DNA of 64,000 bases, from the NCBI RefSeq assembly GCF_001577835.2, contig NC_029543.1, positions 682,001-746,000 of the forward strand. Direction: 5' to 3'. Positions within the stretch are counted from its first letter, which is position 1, and each line of letters starts with the position of its first letter. Source of the stretch: Coturnix japonica (taxonomy: Eukaryota; Chordata; Aves; Galliformes; Phasianidae). Of this stretch, positions 25,601-36,038 are shown piece after piece. A model generated the notes under the pieces. The model ran no database searches, was not told the origin of the DNA, and saw only the letters and a program-made list of their open reading frames with translations. The position numbers and the translations under genes are program-made.

Positions 25601-28600
25601 ACACACACGCAGCACAGCCCCTGCAGCCCGCGCTGTCGCTCCGAGACCTGTTGTTTTTCAGGTCACTGCACTCAAACAGACAGCAGCTTCCTCTCTATTT
25701 GCTGCGACATGCGTCACGTTGCATTGGTTTTGTTTGAAGCCGGCCCCTCCGATCCTGTCGCAGTAAGGAGCCCTCCCTGTCCTCAGCCCAACACCCCCCG
25801 TGGGCCACATCTCCCCGTGTGTGTCTGTGGCACCGGGGCAGTGTTTTGTCGTGAGCTGACGCAGCCATCCCCAACCATCCTCCTGCAGAAGCAGGGATGG
25901 GGGTGACGCTATGTTATTTGAATGGCTGCTCCCAGCAGAATGGGAGGACGCTGCTGTGTTTGTGCTCTGCTGTGTGGGCTGATGGATGGGGCAGGGCCGC
26001 GCTGCTGGGCTGGGCAGGAAGGGCACGTTGAAGCAGTGGTGCTTGGATACAAAGCAGTGGTGGAAATGGTGATGTTAGATAGAAGGAAATGGAAGCAGAG
26101 AAACCAGAGTTGCTGCAGTTGGTGTGTGCTGCCTGCGATGATCTGCTGTGTGTCCTGAGGTGCCCCTTGGACTTCATGTGTTGCTCACAAGGGGTGTAAT
26201 TGCCCAGGCAGATTTTGTTATTCCCATTTATATTGGATTATCCAAAGGAAAGAAGAGCAGTGACAAGCAGGGAATTGCTACTGACCACCAGGGAGGGGAC
26301 GAGAGGGGACACAGCACGAGGCTGTTCTGTTCATACGTGTCCCTGTCCTCCTGCTTTGAACTATGTCCCTCATAGAAGGTTGATGTTTCTGTGTTTGCCC
26401 CTAGGGGACAGGAAGCTCTTTGTGGGCATGTTAAATAAGCAGCAGTCTGAGGATGACGTGCTCCGGCTCTTTGAACCGTTTGGGGTCATTGATGAATGTA
26501 CGGTGCTGCGTGGACCTGATGGGAACAGCAAAGGTGTGAACCCCTCTGTGTCCTGCCCTTTCTCCCTGCTCTCCAGGTAGTGCTCGCCTGCCTTGTGGGA
26601 ACACATAGAGCAGCCATGGGCAGGGAGGGGAAGGCTGGGGAGGATGGGCACAGAGTTGGGTGGAGGGATGGGGACAAGGAGGAGCTGCAGGGGTCAGCAG
26701 TGAGCTCAGGTTGGGTTTGCAGTTGGAAACGTTTGTAGCCACAGTTCGGAGCGTATAGAGAACATAGGGAGGAGGTGATGGGGGGCAGATGTGGAGGTGG
26801 TGACATCAGAGCTGTAAGAACGATGTGAGACCATTCCTGCTTGTCCAGAACAGAGTGTTTGGGGTGAGCCGTCCCTTTCGTTCCCCGCTGTCTCAGGGGG
26901 GCTCTGCTTTGCCCTGCATGAGATGTGACCACACCACGGCGGTCCCATCACTGCGTCTCTGTGCTCTCTCTGTCCCTTTCCAGGCTGTGCTTTTGTAAAG
27001 TTCTCATCTCACACAGAGGCTCAGGCAGCAATCCACGCACTGCACGGCAGCCAGACAATGCCCGTGAGTATGAGGTCAGGGTAATCCCCCTTTCCTAATC
27101 CTCTCCCCCAGAGGGAACTCTCCCCCCCTGCCCACGACCACAGTTTCCAGCTCCATACAGTTGTGACGATGGGGCGCACACACACATCCATGCTCCTGTC
27201 CTTGGGGACCATTCTGCCTCCTGGGCTGCTGTGTGTGTGATGGCCCAGACCGGTAGTGACAGCACTTTTATCTCTAAAGGCTAAAAAAAGAGAGAGCCAG
27301 GGATCAGGCTGAGTCTGTACCCAGCAGTGCGAGCAGTCAGGGCTGCAGTGCCTGGGCACCCTCCCTGTCCTCCTTTAGGTGGTGGAGGAGCCTCTGGGGT
27401 AGGTGGGAGTGCCCCATGCAGGGTGTGGGGCTGTGTAACCACAGCTGTGCCCTCAATGCAGGCTGTGATGTTACCTGTCGCAGTCTCACAGCCTGCTGGG
27501 CTGGGGCTGCCTGTGGGCAGGATGGTGGTGAATGCAGCCAGAGGTGTGTGCAGGTGTGTGAGGGGAAGGGTGGGATGTGGATGGATGGATGGATGGATGG
27601 ATGGATGGATGGATGGATGGATGGATGGATGGATGGATGGATGGATGGATGGATGGATGGATGGGGAAGGGCACAGTCCAGGTTCCAGGCAGCTTCTGAG
27701 CACTTTCACTCCAATATTTGCTCTTCTGCACCTCTTCCTCTCTGCTGCCTGCTCTGCCCATCCCACCTTGCCCAACTGCTGACTCTGCCTGCCCCCCCTG
27801 GCCTCCTTCCCCCCCGGCCTCCTCTCTCTGTCTCCTCTCTCTGTGCCTAGGGCGCCTCCTCCAGCCTGGTGGTGAAGTTTGCAGACACAGACAAGGAGAG
27901 GACCCTGCGGCGCATGCAGCAAATGGTGGGGCAGCTGGGGATATTCACTCCATCTCTCACCTTGCCGTTCAGCCCATACAGCGCCTATGCGCAGGCTGTG
28001 AGTATCACACGGGGGGGTCGGGGGGAGGCTGCCCTCCTGGCTGTGGGGCAGCTCCATACCTGGGCTGGGAGGCTGCTGACAGGTCTCTGTAACCGTGTAC
28101 AAGCTTCCTGGCACCTGGGGTTTGTTCCAGTTTCTCAGTTGGCAGCGCAGCCCGTGGGCTTTTTCCTCCTGGAAGGGGTGACAGGAGAGAGCTGGGAGCT
28201 CATACAGTGAGGCTGGATTCCTCTGACACGTAGACTGGTGGAGGTGCCTGGGAACAGGTCGAGCATGAGCCCATGTCTTTCTATCTTGCGGGCAGCTCAG
28301 AGCCACGATTCCTGGCTGATATTTGCCTTGTGAACCGGGTCTGTGGCTGCAGCGTGTGTCTCAGTTTGTTTTTGGAGCTCCAGGAGAGCCCTGGGCACAG
28401 CCTCAAGTTTTTCTTTCTCTGCTGAAACTCTGGAGGGCACCAAGTCCCCGCTGCTGCCTGTGGCTCCCAGAGCTTCTTCTCTTGGCCAGTGCCACCCATG
28501 TGGGGTTTGCAGGCCCAGAGGTGTTCAGTCATCCTTATTCCTCTCTGGCAGGGCTGGCAGCTCCTCTCATCTTGGAGGGGGGGCACACTGTGAGCTTGTG

Positions 28601-31184
28601 GCCTGTAGTGGGAGAGCAGGGAGACGTTCTGGACTCATTTGTCAGTCACCTCCACTCCTCAGAGTTTCCCATTAGTGACCAGAAGGCAGAACCAACCCCC
28701 AGCTGTGCTGCTCGCTTCTCTGCTTCTCGTTTCCCCTCAGCTGTCTGAACACCTTCTCTCCACTCCTTACTAACCCTCCTGCTCTGCCTGCAGTTCCTTT
28801 CCCCTCGACTCGAGGCTTTGTCCCATTTCCCTTCCATCCTTCCTCCCCACAAGGACAGATCCTCGCCAGCTCTCGGGTGCACAAAATATGGGAGGCAGCG
28901 GGTGAGCAGCCCTGGAGCTGCTGCCTGGGATGCAGCACTGGGGGCTCAGGTGATGGTGGTTGAGGCTGAGCACTGCTGTGTTCCCAGCCAAAAGGCAGCA
29001 GGTGTGAGGGCTGGGAAGTGAGGGCAGCCCTCAGTGCAGCTCCATCCACAGGTCGGATCCGGGCATGAATTGAGACCAAAGTAGGGCCCATAGGAACACA
29101 TGGGTGCAGAGGAGGGTCGGTGGGGCGGTTGGTGCCATCGCTGCCTGCGTGTTTCCTGGTGGCTCCGAGCTCCCCTCTGAGCCTCCACCACCACCCTTAG
29201 TCCTTACGGCTCATTAAGGTAATTTTATTGAAGTAATGAGAGCCGTCTGAGAAGGGCTGGTGTGGCACATTTGCATCTGAATGCGGGTCGCGTTCCAGGC
29301 AGCGCCTGCCACCAAACAGGCGCTAATGAGGAAAAGGGAAATCAATATTCATCTGCTAAGTAAGAAACGCTTCGGTTCGTGCCGGCTGGGCGTTAAGGCA
29401 GAGCGGTGTGTGCAGGGTCCGGGGGGACATAGCAGCACCTGGGTGCTCTCAGGAGCGTTGTGCAGGCTCAGGGTGAGGGATGCCCCCCTGGGGCAGCTCT
29501 GTGGGTCATGTAACACCTTGAGGGGGGTGTTTGGCTGCTGGGGGCCGTGCAGACCCTGAGCAGCCCCGTCCTGCCTTGCAGCTGATGCAGCAGCAGACGA
29601 CCGTCCTGTCCACCTCCCATGGCAGCTACCTGAGCCCCGGCGTCGCCTTCTCGCCGTGCCACATCCAGCAGATCGGGGCTGTCAGTCTGAACGGGCTGCA
29701 GGCTGCGCCCATCGCACAGACATCAGGTGAGGGCAGGAAGGAGCGACTGCAGCCCCTGGGCTGTGTCTGGCTGAGCTGCCTCCCCTGCTGCAACCCTGCA
29801 GACACCAGCTGGGAGAAATAAGAGCCCCGTGCACAGCAGTCCCACCTGGCTGGTGGAATGGGGCGGGTGGGCTTTGCATGGCTCAGCTCACAGCGTCTCC
29901 TTCTCACTGCAGGGCTGCACTCGCCGCCTCTCCTGGGAACGACAGCCATGCCGGGGCTGGTGGCGCCCATTTCCAATGGCTTTACTGGCGTGGTGCCCTT
30001 TCCCAACGGCCATCCGTCCTTGGAAACAGTTTACACCAACGGCTTCGTGCCCTATTCAGGTATGGCACGTGGGAGGAAACCATCCCTTCAGAGCTGAACC
30101 TGACTCTATTTTTCTCAATCCCTGCAGCAAAGGCTTCCCCTCCCCTCCTTTGGACTCATGCAGTCCCCATGCACGCAGCTCCCTTTGCTTTGCTTCTGAT
30201 GCTGTTGTTCTTTGCAGCCCAGAGCCCTTCGGTAGCAGAGACCCTGCACCCGGCCTTCACTGGCGTCCAGCAGTACGCAGGTACCGCCTCCCCTTCTCTC
30301 CTTTGGGACTTTCTGTGTTCCACACCCCGGGTAAATGGTCTGTTGTGTCTCCTTGGCCCACAGCCGTGTATCCAACCACCTCCATCACCCCCATCGCGCA
30401 GAGCATCCCGCAGCCACCGCCCGTCCTGCAGCAGCAGCAGCGTGAAGGTGAGGGTGGTGGTTGTGAGGCTTCAGGGTGGGCAGCTCAGCACAGAGCTGGG
30501 ATAGGCAGCAGTGCAGGAGGTTCCCAGCTGTGGCTCATGGCTGCAATGCAGCTGCTGCATTGGATGTGGGCAGGGGAGGTGAGAGCTGGGCAAAAGGGAA
30601 TCTGCTCTCCAGTACCTCTGTGTCTCTGCATTGTCTGCAGAAGGTCTTGGGGAGCCCTCAGAACCTTTGGATGAGTGGCTGAGACAAGTAAGGGGAGGTT
30701 GAGGCCGAAGTGCAGCGCTGGGGGGCTCCTCCAGTGCCGTGCTTAGTTGAGCCCTTTTCTCTTCCCCTTTGGGGCTGTCTGTGCTTTGTCCCTCCCCACC
30801 GCCCTCGTGCCCGCAGGTCCTGAAGGCTGCAACCTGTTTATCTACCATCTGCCCCAGGAGTTTGGGGACACTGAGCTGATGCAGATGTTCCTGCCTTTTG
30901 GCAATGTCATCTCCTCCAAAGTGTTCGTGGATCGCGCCACCAACCAGAGCAAGTGCTTTGGTGAGTGCTGCTGCTGAAGCACAACACGGCCGGGCTGTAC
31001 GTGCACTGAGCACCCCCCAGTGCTGCTCCTATCGCTGCCCGTGTCCTCCCCTTCAGGTTTTGTGAGCTTCGACAACCCATCCAGTGCACAAACTGCCATC
31101 CAGGCCATGAACGGCTTCCAGATCGGCATGAAACGTTTGAAGGTCCAACTGAAGCGACCCAAGGATGCCAACCATCCCTACTGA
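10652..31184 (+). CDS. CELF5: CUGBP Elav-like family RNA-binding protein 5
   Basis: CELF5 is a brain-enriched splicing and translation regulator that binds U/G-rich RNA. Twelve coding exons: 10652-10937, 15546-15628, 23498-23546, 26405-26533, 26984-27063, 27851-27997, 29582-29726, 29913-30059, 30218-30280, 30364-30447, 30817-30960, 31057-31184. They join in phase to 494 residues (human about 485). RRM1 is about residues 54-137 ([20 protein letters not shown]), RRM2 about 141-222 ([20 protein letters not shown]), then a long linker ([20 protein letters not shown]) and RRM3 about 408-486 ([20 protein letters not shown]), ending [10 protein letters not shown]. The start at 10652 is chosen because MARL matches the mammalian N-terminus; the Pro/Gln/Ala-rich leader (residues 9-45) is longer than in human. 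MSSSGG at residue 33 is an alternative start. Identification as CELF5 rather than CELF3/4/6 rests on the linker and the NCLN neighbour. Confidence 0.96.
10938..15545 (+). other. CELF5: CELF5 intron 1
   Basis: About 4.6 kb. It starts inside the CpG island (G/C-rich to about 11290) and then becomes ordinary unique sequence. No second gene on either strand can be supported. Around 14811-14940 there is a repeat-like stretch I could not assign to a family. Confidence 0.6.
15629..23497 (+). other. CELF5: CELF5 intron 2, long, with AT-rich islands
   Basis: About 7.9 kb, the longest intron in the window, splitting RRM1 from the start of RRM2. No coding exon is supported on either strand. Two AT-rich islands (about 17781-17925 and 20745-20845) stand out in GC-rich surroundings. 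They carry several TAAT-type cores and look like candidate conserved regulatory elements. Confidence 0.5.
23547..26404 (+). other. CELF5: CELF5 intron 3
   Basis: About 2.9 kb of unique-looking noncoding sequence, including a short GAAA-type run near 25055-25075. No gene is seen on either strand. Confidence 0.5.
27579..27666. repeat. (GGAT)n microsatellite in CELF5 intron 5
   Basis: About 22 perfect head-to-tail copies of a GGAT/ATGG tetramer between CELF5 exons 5 and 6. The length divisible by four produces periodic spurious open frames on both strands (WMDG and IHPS repeats), which should not be annotated. Confidence 0.98.
29200..29365. promoter_or_regulatory. Candidate intronic enhancer with near-palindrome and octamer
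   Basis: Inside CELF5 intron 6. ACGGCTCATTA (29206-29216) and TAATGAGAGCCGT (29234-29246) form an imperfect inverted repeat around an A/T-rich loop. A POU octamer ATTTGCAT lies at 29269-29276, and further TAAT/ATTA cores follow up to about 29350. The block is AT-rich inside GC-rich intron. Function is inferred only from motif density. Confidence 0.4.
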
Positions 31185-32156
31185 CAGCAGCCAGCGAGCA
31201 CGAGTCACCTTTGCAGCACAGGTAAAGGCCGTGGCTGCTCCGTGGGGTGGGCACGGAGCTGGGGATGGGTTGGATGATCAGGGGGGTGTATGGGGCAGCC
31301 AGGGGGTGACCCGGGGGTTGGGATCTGGGTAACAAAGTGTGTCTGCAGCCAAAGTGGGGACTGTTCTCCCTCCTTCCTCTCTTTGCAGTGACTCACAGGA
31401 CCAAACTTTCCCATTCAGACCCCGACTCGTTGCTGGAGGGGCTGGAATTGCGGAGTTTAACTCTGCTGCGGTGTCTGCCCAGTGGGCGCTGCAAACAGAC
31501 CTGAACATTTAGAGGATGCGGATGGACACGGAGCAGGGAGGGCTCAACTCCCGGCTCAGCATCGGCACCACGAGGAGGAGGAGGAGGAGGAGAACTGTGC
31601 AGCTCCGCCCCGGGCTCAGCCACCGAGTTCAGCACCAGCTGCTTTTTGCTCGCTGTGTTTCACCCTCCCAAGGGCTCCTGCGGACCGAACTCCTGCACTT
31701 TGCTGGGCTGAAAGCACAGGAACCTTTTTCCCTGCAGGCCCCGTGGTGCCGCCTCCCATTGCTCCTCATTGTAACAGGACCCTGGGCAGCAAAGCGAGAG
31801 GAGGATGATGAGGATGATGAGGAGCTGCTGGAGCCGCCCGGGCTGTGCAGGACCCGGCGCTGTGCAGGCGCTGCCGGTTCCCGGCCCAGTGGGATGTTCC
31901 CCGTTGGGTTCTGCTGGTGCCGCCATCGCTGCGGTTCTTCCTTCCACCTGGGGCCGGTTCCGCAGCATGAAGCTCTGCCCCGATCCCGGCCGGGGGGGGG
32001 GGACGTTGGGGGGAACCGTGTGCGATGTGGGATGGGGGTGGGGGGGTCGGGGCTGCAGCCCCCAACCCAGAGCGGGGGGTTGTTGTGTCTGTTAGTCCAT
32101 GTTTACTGACTGTAAAGACCATTTTGATACTCCATGGCCGCTCTCGGCACCATGTG

Positions 32157-32162
32157 TTTATT
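32157..32162 (-). terminator. HSD11B1L: Polyadenylation signal, HSD11B1L
   Basis: TTTATT on the plus strand, i.e. AATAAA on the HSD11B1L strand, about 200 bases after its stop codon. It lies to the left of the CELF5 signal at 32270, so the two transcripts should overlap at their 3' ends. Confidence 0.7.
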
Positions 32163-32269
32163 TCCGCTACAACCGGATCCAACATGACTGCGACCGGGAC
32201 GAGGAACGGGAAGGACCGGCGGGTTGGACGGGGCGGTGCAGGCTGCTCTAACAAGCCGCCCCTTGGATT

Positions 32270-32275
32270 AATAAA
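32270..32275 (+). terminator. CELF5: Polyadenylation signal, CELF5
   Basis: AATAAA about 1.1 kb after the CELF5 stop and only 86 bases before the HSD11B1L stop codon, which lies on the opposite strand. Confidence 0.65.
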
Positions 32276-32360
32276 CGTTTTTCTCCCTCGGTCCCCAGCT
32301 GCCCCCGCGTCCGCTGCCTGCGGTTGGACACGCCGCGCTCTGTCCGGTGTTTCCGCCGGT

Positions 32361-34297
32361 TCAGTGGCTGCTGTAGTTGTAGAAGCTTTGCAGCACACGC
32401 GGGTTGGGCAGCAGCACCCACAGACCGTGAACGTGGCGCAGCCACCACGGGTAGAACAGCTCCGGGACGCGGGAACAGCCCCCGCGGATGATGGACAGCG
32501 CCGCGTCGGACGCGGGGGACGCGGACAGGAAAACACGGCCACTATGGGACAACGGGCGTCACGGCACCGAACACACATAGACACGTATAGATACACGTAT
32601 ATACACGTATATATACGTATATACACATACCGGGTCTTCTCCAGCGCCGTGTCGGTGTCGATGAGGCCCAGCACACACAGTGTGATGGACACGTTCTTCC
32701 TCTGCATCATCAGCTCGTGCCGCAGGGACCCAAAGAATCCATCCAGAGCGAACTTGGTGGCTGAGTAGGACGTGGTGAATGGGGTGGGGATCTTCCCTGG
32801 GAGATACAACGGGCGGTGGGGAATGAACGGCAACGGAGAAACAGACACGGCCCTGACCCACCCCCTGCAGCTGGATGGAGCCCTATGGATGGAGCCCTAT
32901 GGATGGAGCCCTATGGATGGAGCCCTAAGGACATCGGTGCAGCCACACACTGACCTGAGAGGGAAGAAACCACCACCACTGAGCCCTGGTTCCTCTCCAG
33001 GGCCGGCAGAGCGGCTGATGCCAGAGCAACGTAACTAAAGAAATTGACCTGGAGGAGGAGGGGGAGGATGGAGACAGAGAGAAAATGCTTCGAGTTCAGT
33101 GAGAGCTGAAAGAAACAGAGCAGAGCTGAGAGGGAGAGTGGGGTGAGAATGGGAACGACAGGAGGAAAGGAAGGTTAAGTCAGCACAACACTGAGGTGAG
33201 TAGGGGAGGCTCCAAAGTATCAGCCTAGAAACACACACACGGTTGCCCTCGGCTGCAGGCAGAGCTCTGAATCTGCCTTCGAGCCCCTCCAGGTTGTCCC
33301 AGGAGCAGCAGAATCACAAGAACTGCTGGGAATCCTCACCTGCATGAGCCAGCGGCTGTGCTCCACATCCCCGCCCCACATCTCAAACGGGGAAGTGCCG
33401 ATATGGTTCAGCACGAGGTAGTCCAGCCCTCCTGCGGGCACAGACAGCAGTCAGTAAATACAGGGGTAAATACAGCAGATATTTGGCTGTGCTGCCATTC
33501 TTGTCCCGCTTACCCAGTTTTTGGACAGCGAACTGAACCACCCTGTCGGGCTCTGAAGGTGAAGACATGTCAGCTGGGAGGTAGAAGACTTTCTTTGCTC
33601 CGAGGGTCAGACATTTCTCCATCACCTGCGAAAACAGCGCTGTGCCAATGGCTCAATGTGAGGTGGGGGGGAGGAGCAGCGATAAGGAGCAACATCGGGC
33701 TGCGGTGCTGCCCCCTGGTGGGAGAAACACGCGCTGCAACAGCGCTGCTGGGCGACAGCAACGGGGGAACCCAGCACAGGGGAACCCACATGGGGTCAGT
33801 GCAGGGGATGGCAGCACAAAACAGCCACAAAAGCCCGAAGCCCAAAGCCCGAGTCCCCGCCGTTCTGTTCCCTCCTCCCTCACCTCCCGCAGCGCCGCCT
33901 CCCTCCTGGCGGTCAGCACCATCTGAGCCCCATAGGCCGCATAGCGATAAGCCAACTGCTCCCCGATCCCGGCGCTGGCTCCGGTCAGAAGCACGCGGGC
34001 ACCGGAAAGGAGCTCTGAGAACGGGACACACGGACACAGATACAGACACACAGACGGACACACGGACACAAGTGTGCGGGGAAACGGGGCACGAAGCGGC
34101 GGGTGGGGGCGGATGGAGCCGCTGCTGCAGCCGGGGCCGGTTGTGGCCGCGCTCACAGCGGGGGCTGCGTGTGACTGAGCGGCCGTTACCGAGTGTCGGA
34201 CCGTGATACCTGCGTGGAACGGGTCGTCCCTGCAGCGCAAACACAGCAGCGCAGCCAGGAGCCCCGCGGCACAAAACAGCTTCGTGATGGGAACCAT
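32361..34297 (-). CDS. HSD11B1L: Hydroxysteroid 11-beta dehydrogenase 1-like protein
   Basis: A short-chain dehydrogenase/reductase related to 11-beta-HSD1, using NADP(H); the physiological substrate is not well defined. Seven coding exons on the minus strand, in gene order: 34210-34297, 33884-34014, 33514-33625, 33340-33431, 32955-33048, 32631-32796, 32361-32541, joining in phase to 287 residues. An N-terminal hydrophobic anchor ([17 protein letters not shown]) is followed by the cofactor motif TGASAGIG (residues 40-47), LVLNHIGTS (the family's conserved Asn), VVVVSSLSG (Ser170) and YSATK (Tyr183, Lys187). The Ser/Tyr/Lys numbering equals that of human HSD11B1. The C-terminus reads [20 protein letters not shown] and ends NYSSH. 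All catalytic residues are present. It sits head-to-head with MICOS13, as in mammals. Confidence 0.95.
32570..32632. repeat. Purine-pyrimidine (TATACACG-type) repeat at an HSD11B1L donor
   Basis: A degenerate alternating run of TATACACGTA-like units lies in HSD11B1L intron 6 and abuts the exon 6 donor (GTATGTG on the minus strand, exon end at 32631). Length changes here would sit directly beside the splice site. Confidence 0.8.
32874..32930. repeat. 14-bp tandem repeat in HSD11B1L intron 5
   Basis: Unit ATGGAGCCCTATGG repeated four times, the last copy slightly changed. Confidence 0.93.
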
Positions 34298-34719
34298 CGT
34301 GTGCGGGACGGGACGGGGCGGGACGGGAACGAGCTGCGGGAACGGAACGGAACGGGATCAGTGATGGGGGACGGGGGGAGTCCGAGCGGAACGGGGCGGG
34401 ATGGAGGCGATAGAACGGGCTGCCCCCCCACAACGGGAAGGTGTCGGACCGGGTCAGGCCTCATCACCCCGTTATCTCGCTCATCTCCCATCATGTCGCC
34501 GCTCACAGCGCCACGTTCAGCGGGTGCGGCCCCCACTCCCCGCCCTGCGGCCCCCAGCCCCCTCACTGCCCGCCCCGACCCCTCACCCCAAGATGGCGGC
34601 GGCCGCAGCTTCCTACGTGCGCTCGTTGCCGTGGTAACGGTTGAGAAGGAAGTGGTTCTCCACTCTTCCGGTCACGTGAGGCTCCCGGCGGCCCTCGCGG
34701 CGCTGCCCTTGGTGCCGTC
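34298..34719. promoter_or_regulatory. Bidirectional promoter, HSD11B1L / MICOS13
   Basis: A CpG-rich 422-base interval between two opposed start codons. Motifs seen: AAGATGGCGGC (34590-34600, YY1-type), GTTGCCGTGGTAAC (34625-34638, an RFX X-box-type palindrome), CTTCCGG (34665-34671, ETS) and CACGTG (34673-34678, USF/E-box). No TATA box is seen. YY1, ETS and E-box elements near the start are typical of housekeeping bidirectional promoters; which gene each serves is unknown. Confidence 0.75.
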
Positions 34720-35617
34720 ATGGCCGCCCGCATCGCGCCGCTCATCCGGTCAGTGACCGCGGTCAGACCCGGGATGGGAGGGACGTAACGGCGGGACCGA
34801 ACCGAACCGAGTCACTGCTTTGGTCCCTGCAGGTTCGCCATCAAGGGAGGCCTGGCCGGAGCCGCCGTGTACGTGTCGTACGATCAGGGGCTGCTGGGCA
34901 GCGGGACCGAGGGGGCAGAGGCCTTAAAACGGGCCCGGGAAGCGCTACCGGCTGCGGTGAGAGAATGGAGCGGACACGTGGGATGGGAGGTGAGAGGGAG
35001 ATAAGGGAGATAAGGGGAGATAAGGGGGGAGATAAGGGGGGGATAAGGAGCAGCATCGGGTCTGTTTGGACCCACAGTGACAGGGAGACCCTGAAGGAAC
35101 CAGCAGCTTTTCCATATCGGATCCTATTATAAGCTGTCACGTATTTCCCCTCTGCTTTTACTGCAGCTCAGAGCCCAGAGCTCACTGATGCCCATTGACT
35201 CTCATTGATTCTCATTGATGCTCATTGATGTAGCACCAAACCCCTTTGGGCTCCGTGATCCCCCTGCCCCCCATTGCTGCCCTTCTTTCTTTCTTTCTTT
35301 CTTTCTCTCTGCAGCTCCCACCCGTTCCAACCTTGGATTTCTCCCCCTCGGATTCCTGGAATAAAGGTAAAATCCCATTTCATTATTTGTGGGAAGGGGC
35401 CAGTGCTGCAGCTTGTCATAGAACCACACACTGGCCGGGGTTGGGGTTGGTGCCACAAATCAACCTGCCATGTGCCTCCATTGCTGCTGTGCTGTGCTGA
35501 CTGTCCATGTCCCTTACAGGGGTGCACACGCTGATGTCTGCCCTGTCGGTGGCTCCCAGCAGAGCGTGTGAATACACGGCTCAGGGCTGGAACTACCTCA
35601 AGGATCTCGTCAAGTGA
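34720..35617 (+). CDS. MICOS13: MICOS complex subunit MIC13 (QIL1)
   Basis: MIC13 is a small inner-mitochondrial-membrane protein that bridges the MIC60 and MIC10 subcomplexes of MICOS and is needed for crista junctions. Four coding exons: 34720-34748, 34833-34989, 35315-35366, 35520-35617, joining in phase to 111 residues (human 118). An N-terminal membrane segment is visible (LIRFAIKGGLAGAAVYVSYD), with the family's glycine-containing GGLAGAAVY core. The conserved C-terminal block DSWNKGVHTLMSALSVAPSR aligns with the mammalian DSWNAGIMTVMSALSVAPSK. The middle is about seven residues shorter than in human. The donor after WGWE at 34989 is chosen because it keeps phase and preserves the LPPVP junction; an earlier donor near 34957 would break the frame. 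An AATAAA lies 75 bases past the stop. Confidence 0.94.
35283..35310 (+). repeat. (CTTT)n microsatellite forming a polypyrimidine tract
   Basis: About six TTTC units immediately before the CTCTGCAG acceptor of MICOS13 exon 3 (exon start 35315). The repeat itself supplies the pyrimidine tract. Confidence 0.9.
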
Positions 35618-35691
35618 GCTGAGCACATCCTCTGTCCCGCTCTCATTCTGTCCGTCCCGTGCTGCTCCCACAGCTCAGCCACAAGGGCTGC

Positions 35692-35697
35692 AATAAA
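35692..35697 (+). terminator. MICOS13: Polyadenylation signal, MICOS13
   Basis: AATAAA 75 bases after the MICOS13 stop codon. Confidence 0.85.
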
Positions 35698-35819
35698 AGA
35701 CTTTGAAGTTCTGGTTTCATTGGGGTTGGTTTTGACAAATAGCCCCCATTGCTCCATGCCTTCATAGCAGTAGGTGCCTCAGAGACGACTGCAGCCGTGA
35801 ACTGTAAACTGTTTTTTTT

Positions 35820-35825
35820 TTTATT
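35820..35825 (-). terminator. SAFB: Polyadenylation signal, SAFB
   Basis: TTTATT on the plus strand, AATAAA on the SAFB strand, about 215 bases after the SAFB stop. The predicted SAFB and MICOS13 ends are about 100 bases apart and do not overlap. Confidence 0.75.
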
Positions 35826-36038
35826 TATGGAAAATGGAATGCTTCATTAACAAACAGTTTTAAATGAGGATATGAACAACACGTTACAAAACAAATGAGT
35901 TCACATTGGATCGAGTGACGTCGTATGGCAGCAGCTTAAAAAAGAAATTCCACTTACAGTGACCCACGAGCTCCAAGGGCCGGACACCCCAGGGACAAAC
36001 CAACTGCAGTTGCCACGTAGCGTTAGAAATTAAAACAT

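Larger units (their letters stand above)
31185..32295 (+). other. CELF5: CELF5 3' UTR
   Basis: From the CELF5 stop to just past the AATAAA at 32270. No other coding exon of the plus strand is supported here. The last part overlaps the predicted 3' UTR of HSD11B1L on the other strand. Confidence 0.65.

Noticed and set aside
27281-28306. Minus-strand 341-codon open frame with IHPS repeats
   Set aside because: It is produced by the GGAT microsatellite and lies antisense across CELF5 exon 6; no family similarity and no splice support.
31766-32848. Minus-strand 360-codon frame through HSD11B1L exon 6
   Set aside because: It reads through two introns and the 3' UTR of HSD11B1L; the spliced reading accounts for the catalytic residues.
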